From positions 2,647,286 through 2,711,285 of the forward strand of contig JAJUBI010000004.1 in the NCBI GenBank assembly GCA_022419385.1: DNA of 64,000 bases, given 5' to 3'. This document shows, piece after piece, positions 36,256 through 48,379 of the stretch. The stretch is from Paraconiothyrium sp. Pb-2020 (taxonomy: Eukaryota; Ascomycota; Dothideomycetes; Pleosporales; Didymosphaeriaceae). The notes below the pieces were generated by a model, which made no database searches, was not told the DNA's origin, and worked only from the letters and a program-made list of their open reading frames with translations. Both the position numbers and the translations under genes were made by a program. Each line of letters begins with the position of its first letter. Position 1 is the stretch's first letter.

Positions 36256-37773
36256 TCAAGAAGGGGGCACAGGACACTCTCTGTCAAAGGGGTACATGAC
36301 CGGCCTAAGCGAGGCATCCAACTCCCCTCCAAGCTCGCTCCTCCACTGGTGAAAGAAACCAAAATAACGAGAGCGGTCGATCGTTGGGATGAGACTATGA
36401 TGGCTGGTTCGGTGATAGATTGGGCCAAACCTATTGTCGAAGACCAGGTAGAAAGTTGGGGATGGCTGCACTTCCCAGCAACTTAGCTTCTTATGGGCTA
36501 TGAAATGATCCCACGGGCAGGACTCCATGTAGGATTTCGCTCGCTTCATGTCCTCTTTCCATCGTCCGAGTAGTGAAGGAGTAAGCGTGAGTAACTTGTT
36601 GAGAATTGTGCCCAACTGTATGCCATCTTCGCAGACGATGTGTTGAACACACCATAGAGTGTGTTGGTGGGGAAGAGAGATGTAGATACCTATGCATTTG
36701 CTAGGCGGCTGGGTGATGTGTGTCATGCATAGCTTATCAAGAATCGGAGCGGCGACGACATCTCGGGCAGCAAATAATGATCGACAATACGGTACTTCGG
36801 CTTGGAGACTGATGCTGATTGTTCCATGTTGCTGCTGAAAGCGATTTCCGAAAAGCGCTGCAAAGTACGGATTGATCTCTACCTGGCTGAAATCAAGCCA
36901 AAGGAATGGCTCATTCAAGACATTATTCCTGGCCGTATTGGGGTGGGAACTCAAGAGAAAATCTTGGTGAGCCTGCAGGGAACGATGCTTCGCTTGAGTG
37001 AAGCGGGCAGGAATGTAATTGCGAAAGCCCTCAGAGGTCTCAACCATCCCGTTGAAGAGCTCTGCGGCTTGCTTCTCATAGCCATCGTGACCGAGTTCAT
37101 CGTCCGTAGGGTGAAGGGACAGCATCTGGCCGGCGGTATTCCAATCGATGATCTCACTGTAGTCCACAGGTGGAAGAGTAGGCATGCGCTGAAATACGTT
37201 CCAGAGGATCCGCTCCACAACGCTGTACCATTGCTTGTTGACGAGGGAAGCGGCAAGCTGGTCTGCTGGGCTGAGGTATCCGATCGTTATCAAGAGTAGC
37301 TCAGGAGGCATCTTGAGTATCGGTCCTTCATGTTGAAAGGTGCTTGAAGCGGCTTGCGGGTTCGCGCCTGGAAATGGGAACTGTTGGAATTTGCTAACGC
37401 GCTCTGCCATTGTGGACATCACGCGACGCTTCCACTCGAACACACCCTCATGGGTAGCTGAGTATGGTAGCTTTTGCTCCCTCTTCGTTCCTCGCTTGTG
37501 GTCTCTCTCCAATGCCCACGCGATTTCCTTCAAAAGTTGCGCGTGCGGAACACTGACCCAGTACTTGACCTGTTCGGGAAAGTATTGCGACGCATACCAC
37601 TCCGCCTCGCTGAGGCCACTAGATATGTCATAGTCGTCTTGCGGATCGTTGCTTTCCTCCGAATCGTAGTGATTTTCAGGATCGTCGTCCGCTGTGTTCG
37701 ATTTTGCAGGTTGCGCGTCGTTGCTCTCCTGCTCGGCCTGATCCTCTCTGCGATCGCGCACGAGGTTCGTCAT
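36256..37773 (-). CDS. F-box protein
   Basis: A single-exon gene of 505 aa. An F-box at about residues 150-200 reads ILKMPPELLLITIGYLSPAD, then QLAASLVNKQWYSVVERILW. This is the SKP1-binding module that recruits substrates to SCF ubiquitin ligases. The first 55 residues are acidic and low-complexity (NDAQPAKSNTADDDPENHYD). The region after the F-box has no recognisable repeats such as LRR or WD40, so the substrate domain is unknown. It has the look of a lineage-specific fungal F-box protein, a group that expands quickly. The ATG at 37773 opens the frame directly. Confidence 0.82.
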   Translation of the reverse strand: MTNLVRDRREDQAEQESNDAQPAKSNTADDDPENHYDSEESNDPQDDYDISSGLSEAEWYASQYFPEQVKYWVSVPHAQLLKEIAWALERDHKRGTKREQKLPYSATHEGVFEWKRRVMSTMAERVSKFQQFPFPGANPQAASSTFQHEGPILKMPPELLLITIGYLSPADQLAASLVNKQWYSVVERILWNVFQRMPTLPPVDYSEIIDWNTAGQMLSLHPTDDELGHDGYEKQAAELFNGMVETSEGFRNYIPARFTQAKHRSLQAHQDFLLSSHPNTARNNVLNEPFLWLDFSQVEINPYFAALFGNRFQQQHGTISISLQAEVPYCRSLFAARDVVAAPILDKLCMTHITQPPSKCIGIYISLPHQHTLWCVQHIVCEDGIQLGTILNKLLTLTPSLLGRWKEDMKRAKSYMESCPWDHFIAHKKLSCWEVQPSPTFYLVFDNRFGPIYHRTSHHSLIPTIDRSRYFGFFHQWRSELGGELDASLRPVMYPFDRECPVPPS

Positions 37774-38348
37774 TTCGAATTCTCTTGAACGGGGGACAGT
37801 ATGTGAGATGCTATAAGCTGCAAATATGATGTGATGTCGGGACGATGAGCGAGGTTCGCAGTATGGGAGAAGTGCGAAGTAGAGCCGGATGTGCGGTGCA
37901 CGGGAGTGTCAACAAACGCAACGGTGGCACACGTGCCGAAATTCGGAGTGAACCACACAGTTATGCCATGGCTACCCCACCCACAGAGAGTGGCTACATA
38001 CCTAACTCAGTACGCCGCTGTGACGACATGCTCTAAGAGAGTTCATCCGCACACTATGTCACTGCATCCTACAAGCACACGTTTTGAGTGCAGCTACGCC
38101 TCAAGCTCCGGCTTGAATCGTGAAGCCGGAGGGATAGACGGACTTGCCTTCGATACATATGTGTGAACAGTCGACATCAAAGTCAAGTGTCTGTATATGT
38201 GGGAGTTTTTACATTGCTGACTCGAAGACTGACAGACAATGTCAAGATATCAACGTATATTGCATCATGATCCAACATTGCACTGGTCCAGAACCTCAAT
38301 GACGCCTCAAGCAAATCGTGCGCCACTCTCGTCCCCACCGCCACGCCC
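37774..38348. other. promoter of the F-box gene and 3' flank of the OPT gene
   Basis: No gene seen. Contains a perfect 9-bp-stem hairpin at 38106-38131, listed separately. Confidence 0.5.
38106..38131. other. perfect 9-bp stem, 8-nt loop inverted repeat
   Basis: CTCCGGCTT at 38106-38114 and AAGCCGGAG at 38123-38131. It lies 218 bases beyond the OPT stop codon, where it could sit in a 3' UTR, and more than 330 bases upstream of the F-box start. It may be chance or an RNA structure. Confidence 0.4.
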
Positions 38349-41300
38349 TCAATGGAATTCCCCCATTCTCGGCCCAAAATATTCTCCATCCGCCAACGTA
38401 AGCCTCACGCACGGCGTATCCTCGCAACCCTGCGCAACGACATTATTACCCCACCAATCGATACTCACGTGCTGCATCTGCAAAGCAAAGAATATTACAA
38501 TCGCTGCAATCGCGACGCCGGAAGAGAATGCGGCCGAGAGAACGTAGTTGTACTTGGCCCAGAAGGCCGTGTGTCGGGTTTTCAGCCAGATGTGCGAGAA
38601 GTACGATACCACGACGCCGGGCCAGAGGTAGGACATGTTGTACTAGAGATGTCAGTGATAAGATCTTGACGGTATACGTTGGGGCTCATAAACATAACTT
38701 ACAGGGGCGTAGTAGATCCCGCCATAGAAGACAGCAGGGGGGTGGATGTCACGCAACCATCTCTGGGTTGGGAAATATTTCCGTGCGAAGAAGACAGCGA
38801 GTGGAACAACGATACCAATTGGGAATCCCACCAACAGCACCGTATACATGCCTCCGCTGCCAAACACCTTCCTCGGTCCTACGGTTCCCCACAGCACCGC
38901 CGCTGTGAAAAATTGATTGATACCAGGGCACGTATAATGATCCTTTTGCGTAGCTGTACAAACACCTGGTATCTGTGTCATCTGAAAATTCAAAATGCTT
39001 ACGGCCACAAAGCTCGCCACCAAAGTCGCAATCATCTGGCCCGCGAACGTGTGTCTCGGCGGTATTTTCGAGTAATGTGCGAGCTTGAGATCCTTACTGA
39101 AGCGCAGGGTATGCGAGCATGTGACGTAGCCGAACGCTTTGAAATAGTTCATGCCGAGGGCATTGCCTTGATTCCAGGCGCCACCAATGAACTCGGCCAG
39201 GACATTGAGCGTGATCTCGAATCCGGTAATCGCGTTGACGATGCCGACGGGGACGACGAAGACGAGGCAGAGGGCGATGCCGTAGAAGACGACGCCGGCA
39301 GTGGTGTAGGTTGGCCAGCCTAGAATGGCGCCGAGGGAGACACCGATGGAAGCTAGGAGGACGAGCAGGTACCACCTGACCTAAAGTCAGCCAGGATGAC
39401 GCCGCTTGCTGAGATAATAATACATACCATTCTGGACACTCTGGGTATCTGGTCATAAGGCGGTTGTGCACGTCTGGGTGTAAGACGTTTTCTTGTCCGC
39501 TTCGAAACAGGTTCTTCAAACCATTCCAAATCTCGTGACGGTGGTAAAGAAACGTCCAGGTAAGTACACATGTGTAAATCGCGAAGAAGTACAGATACAC
39601 ACTTAGATACCCAGCACTCAAGAAGGGAGGTGAGTACGCCTCGTACTTCGCTGCATCAAAGATGCCTCGGTAATCGATCGCACGACTGACATTGTAGTAG
39701 TCTGTGAAGTGATCGAACACGCGCGGTGTGTTAATAGGCAAGTATCCGGTGTTGTATGCATTCGTGTACCAGAGGCCCAGGATGAGGAAACCCCCTGTGA
39801 CGATCCCAATGAATGCGTTCCACCAGAAGAAAAAGGGTAGTACAAGAGGTGATCGGCCCTCATCAAAGATAAGCACATTCCAATCAAAGGTAGGGAGTGG
39901 ATTGACACCTAGGTCAGGGGGTTAGCAGAGTTCAGGACTTGATCTGTTTATCACCGCATAGGGCCTCTGGGTCATCGCAGCATACACTCTGTCAGGAGAA
40001 TCATTGCCAAAATAATCCGCCTCTGATCAATTCAGCAAGTTTGAACTTACCTAGACCGTTGCTCATTCCGGTGATAGTAGCCAAATTGAGGTTGTCTGGC
40101 GCGATCCATGATAGCCAACTGAAGAGGCTTAAAGCCTGGAAGATATAACCTGGGAACCAGAAATAAACGAACATGCCGAAGAAAGCTAGCGTAAACAATT
40201 TGAGCCTTGTAGTAGTGTAGATTCTCTTGAACGGTCCAGGTACGGCAAGATCTGTTTCTGTATGGAACGATTGGTTCAACGCGATTGTTACCAGACTCGC
40301 CGGCCAAACGCAGTGCACAGGGTACACTAGAAAGTGGCGCGTCAAGCCCGCAATTCCATACCCAATGAAATTAGTGCCCAGAGTGATCAATATCTGGTAT
40401 GAGAAGTGCGAAGCGTATTTCTGATTGAAGTATTGCGGTAGGAACTGGGACAAGATGATATCGGTAGTGTATGGCGTGGTAAAGCCGACGTTGGCCATAA
40501 TCGTGATCAGCATGTGCTCCTTCTTATTGAACTTCCCGGGATTCAAATTGTGCGTCTGTCCGAAGAGCTTGAATTTCCAGGATGGCACACAAGCTTCCCA
40601 TGCTTTGCCTGCTGGGTAGGCGAGCAGTTGAGCGACATTCGCTTCGAGGGTGATGGAGGGTTGGCGAATGTAAAATAGTTGATTTATGAGGACACCCGCT
40701 GATACATAGATTATACCAATTGTCCAGGCACGTATTGTAGAGCAAGGCAGCGTAGGATCGTCAGTGTTATCCACGACCTTCACTGTCGGTCAGCGCTCGT
40801 CCGCGTGTCCGAATATCATGTTCATTAGATGTCATATGCCGGGGTAATATTGGAGATGTTGAAAGCTACTGCGTGTACGTACCGCTCGAACTTCCGGATA
40901 TGGGCTATCATCTTTGATGAGTGCAGCTTCCACCCTCTACCAAACCCGAAGGTACGAAGTCAGTGTATGTGTCAAGAGGTGGGGATAGTACGTTGCCTCA
41001 TATCTTAGCTGAGCGAAGGGAAGTTTCTTTTTTCATGTGTCGCAAGTAGATAAATGTGGTCCCGCCTTCGCTTTCTAGAAGAATATGTCGGCCTTGTACA
41101 AGAGAGACTTGCCATCTCAGCAATGAGTGTCCCATACTGGTCCGGATGGTCGAAGACGTCGTCATTCGCAACAAATTCTTTCATAGACTGTAGAACCTGG
41201 ATGGGGAAGTTTTGATCGTTTTCGTGATTCTGGATAACATCTCGCAGAATGTCCCGGGTCTCCTCCAGGCTTAACTCTTTCGCGGCTTCCTGAACATTTG

Positions 41301-41454
41301 CAAGATCGTCACCGGTAATGATGAGGTCGTGTTCGACTGTCTGTATGACTTCGTCGGTGCCATACTCCGGTAGCTTCGGAGAACCTTCTGTAGCCATGCG
41401 CTGTGCCCCTGCTTCTTTCATCACTGGAACTTTCTCGTTGCCTTGATCCGCCAT
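38349..41454 (-). CDS. oligopeptide transporter (OPT family)
   Basis: A plasma-membrane, proton-coupled importer of small peptides (or peptide-like metal chelates). Six exons, 41454-41113, 40936-40883, 40777-40051, 39908-39428, 39375-38703 and 38642-38349, give 856 aa. The N-terminus is hydrophilic, then KDDSPYPEVRAVVDNTDDPT leads into about 14-16 membrane segments, with WPASLVTIALNQSFH, GYGIAGLTRHFLVYP and NAITGFEITLNVLAEFIGG as family landmarks. The exon after the 51-bp intron restores ECPEWWYLLVLLASIGVSLG. The first intron (176 bp) appears to use a GC donor (ATG|GCAAGT), since no GT site gives the required phase. An alternative start at 41475 would add seven residues. Peptides released by the secreted proteases in this window are natural substrates, as an inference from context. 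Confidence 0.93.
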
Positions 41455-43314
41455 CGCATTGGGCTGGTCTCGCATACAGATGGAATCGAGCGATAGCCGA
41501 GGCCTAAAGCAGTTTTTGCCTTTGTGTATGTTCCACTGGGGCAGGATAGAGTGTCAGGGAATGCAAAAAGTCTGAAGTAATATTGCCGTGCCACGGAGGT
41601 GGGGTGATGCGGGCCAGGGTGTCCCAGATGGCGAAGATGCAACTCGCGCTGCGTTATCAATCTTAAAGCTCTACGTCCCACGTGCGATAGCTTGAGCTTT
41701 CAAACCAACGGGTGTATCACGAGTAGCAGCAAGGACAGTTTTCGAACGGGTAACAAGCATGCTAGGCATGGGAATAAGCTTTATATCAGCTCTAGAAGCG
41801 GTGCGCGAGAGATAGTGGGGCAATTGCAATCAAAGCAGTTCGCTGGCGCGTCCGGACGAGGTTGCAGGGTGTTGTTCATCCATGCATACAATCCAACCAG
41901 GTCGCGGAGATCATTCTCATTGGAGGTCCTGATATCATGCTCCGATGCTGCTCGCGGTAACGATTAGGGTGCCAACGACTTGCAGCGGTATTCAGAATTT
42001 GCGTGTGCATCTGGAAAGATGCTATGCAGTCGAGCAAGTCTTTGATGTTATCGACACAGGAAGTTTGCATCCACTGCTACGAAGTAGCACAGGTTCACCC
42101 TCGAGTTGTTGTTCAGGTCTTCTAATGTTGGTGTCTCGACTCGGTCACACCTGTCGTACGTTCGCGATGCCTGAAAAGGAAGGCAATTTGCCGGCAGACC
42201 AGGTTCAACGTCATCTCAGTGCCAGATCCAGACGCGCACGCAATATGCCTTCGCCATATCGCGATAAGCCTTCAAGGGTCGATAAGCCTTTTGATTATCT
42301 TCATGAAGAACGTCGCGCCGCCGCCTTCGCCACCGTCCATACTCGTAAGCGAGCTGCAGCGACCTTACATAAGCCCTGGACCTGTAGGCGCTCTTTCGTG
42401 TGATTGAATTTGCAGTGCGCCACGCATCCATATTTCCAAAGCGATCCCGGCTTTAATTGTCGAACAAAAAACATTCATGGGAACCCCATGTCTATGATAC
42501 CATCCAAGCAAGTCAGCGGAGCGCGATTGACGGCCATACACAAGTCGCAAAGCGTGCCAGCCAAGTAAGGTGTACGATCAAAGACGGTGAGGATGTGGTA
42601 ACGAGTACATGACTCGACATCCGGGCTCGTCTGGAAAGGCTTATTGAACGATGCAGTGTACTTCTTTGACTTCAGCAATCACGCAATGTACGCTCGGAGT
42701 GAAGTGATGCGGAATAAGCCTCCGCGGTCGGAGTGGCCAAGGCTAGCCCGGTGCGTGGCACCTGTCAGGGAACATGCGGGGAAGCGAGACAGCCGAAACC
42801 TCTTGATAAAACATTGTCAAGACTGTACATAGCAAGACAATGACCCTGGGAATAATAGATGACGATGACCGGTGCTATGGAGGGGCGAATGCAATGCGCT
42901 TACGGGAGATTGACGTACCTGCATGAACGGAGGTGGGCCTTGCCTGCCGCTTTGGAAGCCCGGGCTTTTTTCCATCCTCGTATCCAAAACACCATCATCC
43001 TCTTACTATCCCACCACTCATCGTTTCGCAGCAAGCGCGTATAAGCTTTCAACCGACAGAGACGGCACTATGATAGCGTACGGCACCCCCACAATGGTAG
43101 GCGGCGGAGAGGCGCGCACCGTTCGTCTCGCATTAGCGGAGCGACCAGACGGCGCGTGATGACAGAAAAGAGCGGGGCGATTCCGGTGTGCAGGAGCAGC
43201 AGCAGTGCTTGACTCAGGCTCTCATTTCGTCACACGCGCTCTTTCTCTTCTTCTCCTCCTCCTCCCGTTACCGCTTCCTAGCATGCGTCTTCTGCTGCTA
43301 CACCGCGCGCCGAC
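41455..43314. other. 1.86 kb without a supported gene
   Basis: The open frame at 41945-42403 (+) and smaller ones lack motifs and splice support. The left end is the OPT promoter. The right end, with CT-rich tracts at 43240-43290, is the MFS gene's promoter. Confidence 0.45.
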
Positions 43315-45332
43315 ATGACAGAACGCCGCCTGCCAGTAAAACAACTGGTCATTCTGTGTGAGTTATATCACAATCGTTGTCTTCGTCAAGAGGCTGACCT
43401 TGACAGCAATATGTCGCTTCGCTGAGCCCATTGCACTGACTTCCGTCTTCCCCTATATCCCCGAAATGATGGAGAGCTTCGGCGTACCTGAGAATGACAT
43501 CGCGCGATGGGCTGGCTTCACCTCGGCCGTCTTCTCCATCGCACAAGCGGTTACGGGCATACCATGGGGCGCTGCCTCCGACCGATTCGGGAGGAAGCCA
43601 ATCATTCTCATCGGCCTGTTCAACACCATGGTCTGCATGCTTCTGTTCGGCTTCTCGACGTCGCTTCCAATGGCCATCACTGCTCGCGCGCTACAAGGAC
43701 TGGGAAACGGGAACGTGGGAATATTGAGGACGACAGTGGCCGAACTGTGTCCATGGAAGGAGCTACAACCCAGGGCGTTCAGTATTATGCCTCTGGTCTA
43801 CACGATAGGCGCCATCTTCGGCCCAACGTTGGGTGGGGCGTTGTCGAACCCTCTGAGAGTCGACCCACGCAAGCCTCGCGGCGGCTCACTCTTCGAGAGA
43901 TTCCCGTACAGCCCCCCGAATCTTGTCGCGGCGGCTTTGTTCACCATCGGTATTGTTACGGGGTGGCTATTCTTGAAGGTGCGGATGACCCTAGCACATT
44001 TGCATCCACGTCTAATTAGGAAAGGAATCCTTGGAAAAACGGAAGCACGACCGTGATCTTGGCTTGATCGTCGGTAGCAAGATCACCGCTTTCGTTCGCA
44101 AAGGATTGCACATATCTAGAAAGCAGAAGAAGATCCACTCGGAACGTGAACCACTGCTGGGGCAAGCGAAGGTTGCCAACGACGAAGAAGCTACTCCCAA
44201 GGGGACCAATGTAGCAGTGGACGAAGGCCGTCCAAGAGTGCGCGATGTACTCACGTATCAGACCATCTTAAACTTGGTCGTATATACTTTGCTAGCTTTC
44301 TACACACTTGCTTATGATCAGGTAACACGCACTGACATGGTCCGGACCCCATATAGTTAACTAACCATACACTAGATAATCCCCGTCTTATTGCACCATC
44401 CGACAATGTCCATAGACGACCCTAATGTTTCTCTTCCTTTCAAGTTTTCCGGCGGCTTCGGCATCGACTCCCAACGAATTGGAATGATGTTCACCATATT
44501 CGCCATAACCTCCATGCTTACCCAGTTTCTCCTGTTTCCTGTGCTAGCGCGCCGCTGGGGCGTACTCAACTGCCTCAGAATCTCGTTCTTGATCTTCCCG
44601 ATCATGTACTTTATAACGCCATTTGTAACCCTGATCCCCGATCAAACAACAAAGGAGGTCGTAATGGTCACCATACTCATCATTCGAGGTTTCGGAGGCA
44701 CTTTTGCATTCCCGACGACAACCATCATGCTAACAAATAGTGCCACGAGTCTGCGCGTTTTGGGCACACTTAACGGGTTTGCAACAAGCTTGTCAGCTTG
44801 TGGACGCGCGATGGGCCCGTTATTTACAGGAAGCCTCTTTACATGGAGCTTGAAGAAGGGCTACATTATCATACCCTTTTGGACTCTATCGTTCATCTCG
44901 CTCCTGTCTTTCATACCTACACTCTGGCTGATAGAAGGGAAGGGCTTTGGCGATGACCCGGATTCGGACGCTGACAGTGTGGTCTCGGCTACTGCGCCCT
45001 CCGATCATACTGATTACGTGCAGGATGCGGAGGCGCTATCTGAATCGGAGTATGGCGAGCCGACGACTCTACTTTCGCACGCCAGCACGAGGGACAGCGA
45101 AGCAATCACTACGGACGACGAAGGATATTCCGGGGATGAAGCACCTGGAGAGGGGCATCGTGGACGACGAGGTACGGCAAGCAGTATGGGATTTGACAGA
45201 GTTGCATCGCGCAGGAGTGTGAGAAGAAGGAGCTCGGTACCTGTGGGTATGGGCGTCGGATTCAGAAGGCTGAGTTCCAACATCGGAAGTACAGGCATGG
45301 GCGCTGGGGGCGCAAGTTGGGGCGGGACATGA
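43315..45332 (+). CDS. major facilitator superfamily transporter
   Basis: A 12-helix proton-driven transporter. Exons 43315-43357, 43407-43978, 44025-44321 and 44376-45332 give 622 aa. The introns are 49, 46 and 54 bp. The first is very early and its splice makes LSICRFAEPIALTSVFPYIP. MFS motif A is clear: WGAASDRFGRKPIILIG after the second helix. ALQGLGNGNVGILRTTVAEL follows in helix 4. The central cytosolic loop is about 90 residues and charged. The C-terminal tail (about 130 residues) is acidic, then Ser/Arg and Gly rich, and may be a regulatory or phosphorylated region. It resembles the fungal group related to zinc-induced-facilitator-like and tetracycline-resistance-type proteins, whose substrates are mostly unknown. 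The second intron acceptor (AAAG at 44021-44024) is selected to keep ESLEKRKHDRD in frame. Confidence 0.9.
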
Positions 45333-45912
45333 GGCATGAGTGCATGCTTATATCTGTGGGTGCGCCATATGACGATTGACGTCCTCTTAGATACCCAATG
45401 CAGCGGATTTTTGGAGACGAGTAATTCGATCGAGCATTCTAGCTACCCTGTAAAGCAGGCATACATAACATGAACCACGCTGCTTCCGCCAAGCTTCCCA
45501 TATCAACCGTCAGCACGCCAACCGTTCAACTCAAACTTATCCCGGAAGGTGAAAACTCGCCTAACCGACCGAACGTTCCTTACCTTCCTACACGACTAGG
45601 TAAACATTGTTTGGAGGAAGCATATCACGAGCTTTACCCGTAATCTAACGTGCCGGTAGAGCACTTGTCAACGAAGCCCAGAACTTTGTCTGGGCAGCGC
45701 GCTCGGATCGGGCAGGTGGTACCATCAAGTACGCCTTGGCAGGGTATTGGCATCACGAATCCTGAACCTCGTGCAGCTGGACTACCCGATAGCCAGGAAC
45801 ACACAAAACCACGTCATGGGTAGCTTTGGTAGGGAAGCTGTGCGGAGCTTCCTTTTGAGCTGCAGCTGCCCTGAGTATTGCAAGAGCTGTATCGACCGTC
45901 AATTAAGATACA
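45333..45912. other. promoter region of the dipeptidyl peptidase gene
   Basis: Intergenic between two plus-strand genes. The open frame at 45747-45974 overlaps the true start in another frame. No gene seen. Confidence 0.5.
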
Positions 45913-48304
45913 ATGGCTTTGTGGAAGGCTGCTTTGGTCGTGGGTCTACTTTTCAGGCAGGCGCATGCGTTTGATGTGAAGTAGGTGGCGTGGTTGTTGT
46001 TTCGCGCAAAATGGCTGATTGTGTAGGGGCATGCTTGCTGCGCCGCGAAGAGGCAATGCGATCGTCAACCCCAGCGGAGTAAGAATGACTATGTCTAATG
46101 TCTTTGGTTTGCAGAACGCTGAACCGTTATACAGGAACTAGCTCTTTTCTCGTCGACCAGCTACAACTGGACCGCCGGCAAATCGTCGACTACATGGAAA
46201 TTCCTGGACGTTGCGAGCGGAAACATCACCGACGCACCTATTGACGCTGATGTCTCGGAGGTCGTCTGGGTTGGTGCCACAAACACTAGTGTCTTGTACA
46301 TCAATGGGACGAATGAGGAGGTTGCGGGTGGCGTGACGCTTTACACGGCTGATCTTGGAGGAGATGAGTTTGCACCGTGAGTGGAAATTTTCGTTTTTGG
46401 TTCCAGGCTGATCTTGCCCAGGAAGCTTGTCGCATCCTTGAACGCGCCTTTCCAAGGCCTCAAAGCCGTTCAGACCGAGTCTGGTGATATCAACTTTGTA
46501 GTCAACGCCCTGGCATACAGCAACGGCTCGGCATACAACGAGGAGCTCGCTACTGCGGCAAAGAGCACTGGTCAAGTCTACAATGCCAACTTCATCCGCC
46601 ACTGGGATACCTACATCACTGCGGAGCGATATGCTGCTTTCTCCGGTGTGCTCTCTTCTGGGTACGGTGGACTCTCGCTTGAGGGCGACTTGAAAAACCT
46701 CCTTGTGGGCATCAACGCTTCAACCACTCGCCCAGAAACCCCGGTTCAGCCCTTCGGCGATGCAGGCGATTACGATATCTCGCCAGACGGCAGCACAGTT
46801 GCGTTCCTGACGAAAGCCCCTGAACTTCCCAAGGCCAACTACACTGCAAGCTACATCTACGTCGTCCCACATGACGGATCCGAAGTCCCGGTCGCCGTCA
46901 ATGGTCCCGGTAGCTCTGCGCCCGCAACAGCTCAAGGTGCATCCCAGGGGCCCCGCTGGTCTCCAGATGGCAAAAAGCTCGCTTATTCCCAGCAAGACGG
47001 TATCGCGTACGAGTCTGACCGCTTCAAGCTCTACGTCGCCACCATCGATGGTTTGCACTCGGAAGTCACAGCCATAGCCGCGGACTGGGACTCGAGTCCC
47101 TCAAGCCTGTCCTGGAGTCACGATGGTAAAGACCTTTGGGTAGTCTCGGAGCTTTATGCTGCAAACCGTCTATTCATTGTACCTGCTGATTCAGACTCTT
47201 CGTTCACGCCCAAGAACATTACTGGTCCTTCGCCCAACCTCGCGGATTTTGCGCTGCTGCCTTCGGGTGAAGCGCTCATCTCCGCATCCTCGACTTGGTC
47301 CTCCAAGATCTGGTACACTCAAGGCCCAGACAGCGAACCCACTGTTCTCTTCAACGCCCACGAAGTCGACTTTGAGCTCGCAGGGCTCTTGCCCAACTCA
47401 ACCACCAACTTTTGGTACACGGGCGGTGACGGCGAACAAGTACAGACCTTCGTGTACTACCCCAGCGACTTCACCACCGACAAAAAGTGGCCCCTGGTCT
47501 TCATGATTCACGGCGGCCCCCAATCTAGCCAAGGCGACACCTGGTCCACGCGCTGGAATCTACGTCTCTGGGCCGAACAAGGCTTCGTCGTCGTCGTTCC
47601 GCAATTCACCGGCACACCCTCCTACGGCCAGAACTTCACCGACGCCATCACAAATAACTGGGCTGGAACACCGTACCGTGACTTCGAAGCTCTTTTCGCC
47701 CACATCGAGGAGAATATCGATTATATCGACACGGACCGCGCTGTCGCTGCGGGAGCTTCCTTCGGTGCTTTCAGCATTAACTGGATCCAGGGCCATGAGC
47801 TGGGGCGCAAGTTCAAAGCCCTCGTGAGCCATGACGGCAAGAGCAACCAGTTCGGCGCGTATGCCACCGATGAGCTGTGGTTCATTCAGCATGATCAGAA
47901 TGGCACGCTATGGGATAACCGCGAGAACTACGCGAAGTGGGATCCGTTGACGCATGCGAAGAACTTCAGCACGCCGCAGTTTATTGTGCATAGTAGGTCC
48001 TGCCATCTTCTCCCGTTCCTTTGCTTTTACGTTTCCTTCTCCACTCTATGACATCGTTTTACAAGTGCTGACGTTGCGTGCAGATGACCTCGACTATCGC
48101 GTCGTACAATCCGACGGCGTGGCGCTGTTCAACATCCTGCAATCCCTGGGCGTCCCGTCTAGGTTCTTGCACTTCCCAGATGAGGGGCACTGGGTGACGG
48201 GTAGGGATAACAGTTTGGTGTGGCATACGCACATCTTCAATTGGATAAGGTACTGGGTTGGCTTGGACGAGGCATTGATCACGGAGGGGGTGATTGATCA
48301 GTAG
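45913..48304 (+). CDS. secreted dipeptidyl peptidase V (S9C prolyl oligopeptidase family)
   Basis: An extracellular serine exopeptidase that trims dipeptides from polypeptide N-termini. Exons 45913-45980, 46027-46078, 46135-46376, 46422-47992 and 48084-48304 give 717 aa, as in known fungal DPPV. The signal peptide is MALWKAALVVGLLFRQAHA. A beta-propeller with WSPDGKKLAYS and WSHDGKDLWVVS blades leads into the alpha/beta-hydrolase domain. The triad reads Ser567 in AAGASFGAF, Asp646 or Asp648 in HNDLDYRVVQ (made by the last splice), and His680 in DEGHWV. The oxyanion region is MIHGGPQSSQGD. Many N-glycosylation sites are present. The intron sizes are 46, 56, 45 and 91 bp. It is convergent with the HET gene, 75 bases between stops. 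With the OPT transporter it would form a release-and-uptake pair. Confidence 0.95.
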
Positions 48305-48379
48305 GTAGCGTAGAGCGTAGAGATCAAAAGGCTGTAACGAAGATGAGTAATGTGTTTGCATTCTTTTGCAAAGCGTCTT

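Noticed and set aside
41945..42403. 152-codon plus-strand open frame between the OPT and MFS genes
   Set aside because: No domain, unusual composition, no supporting start or splice context.
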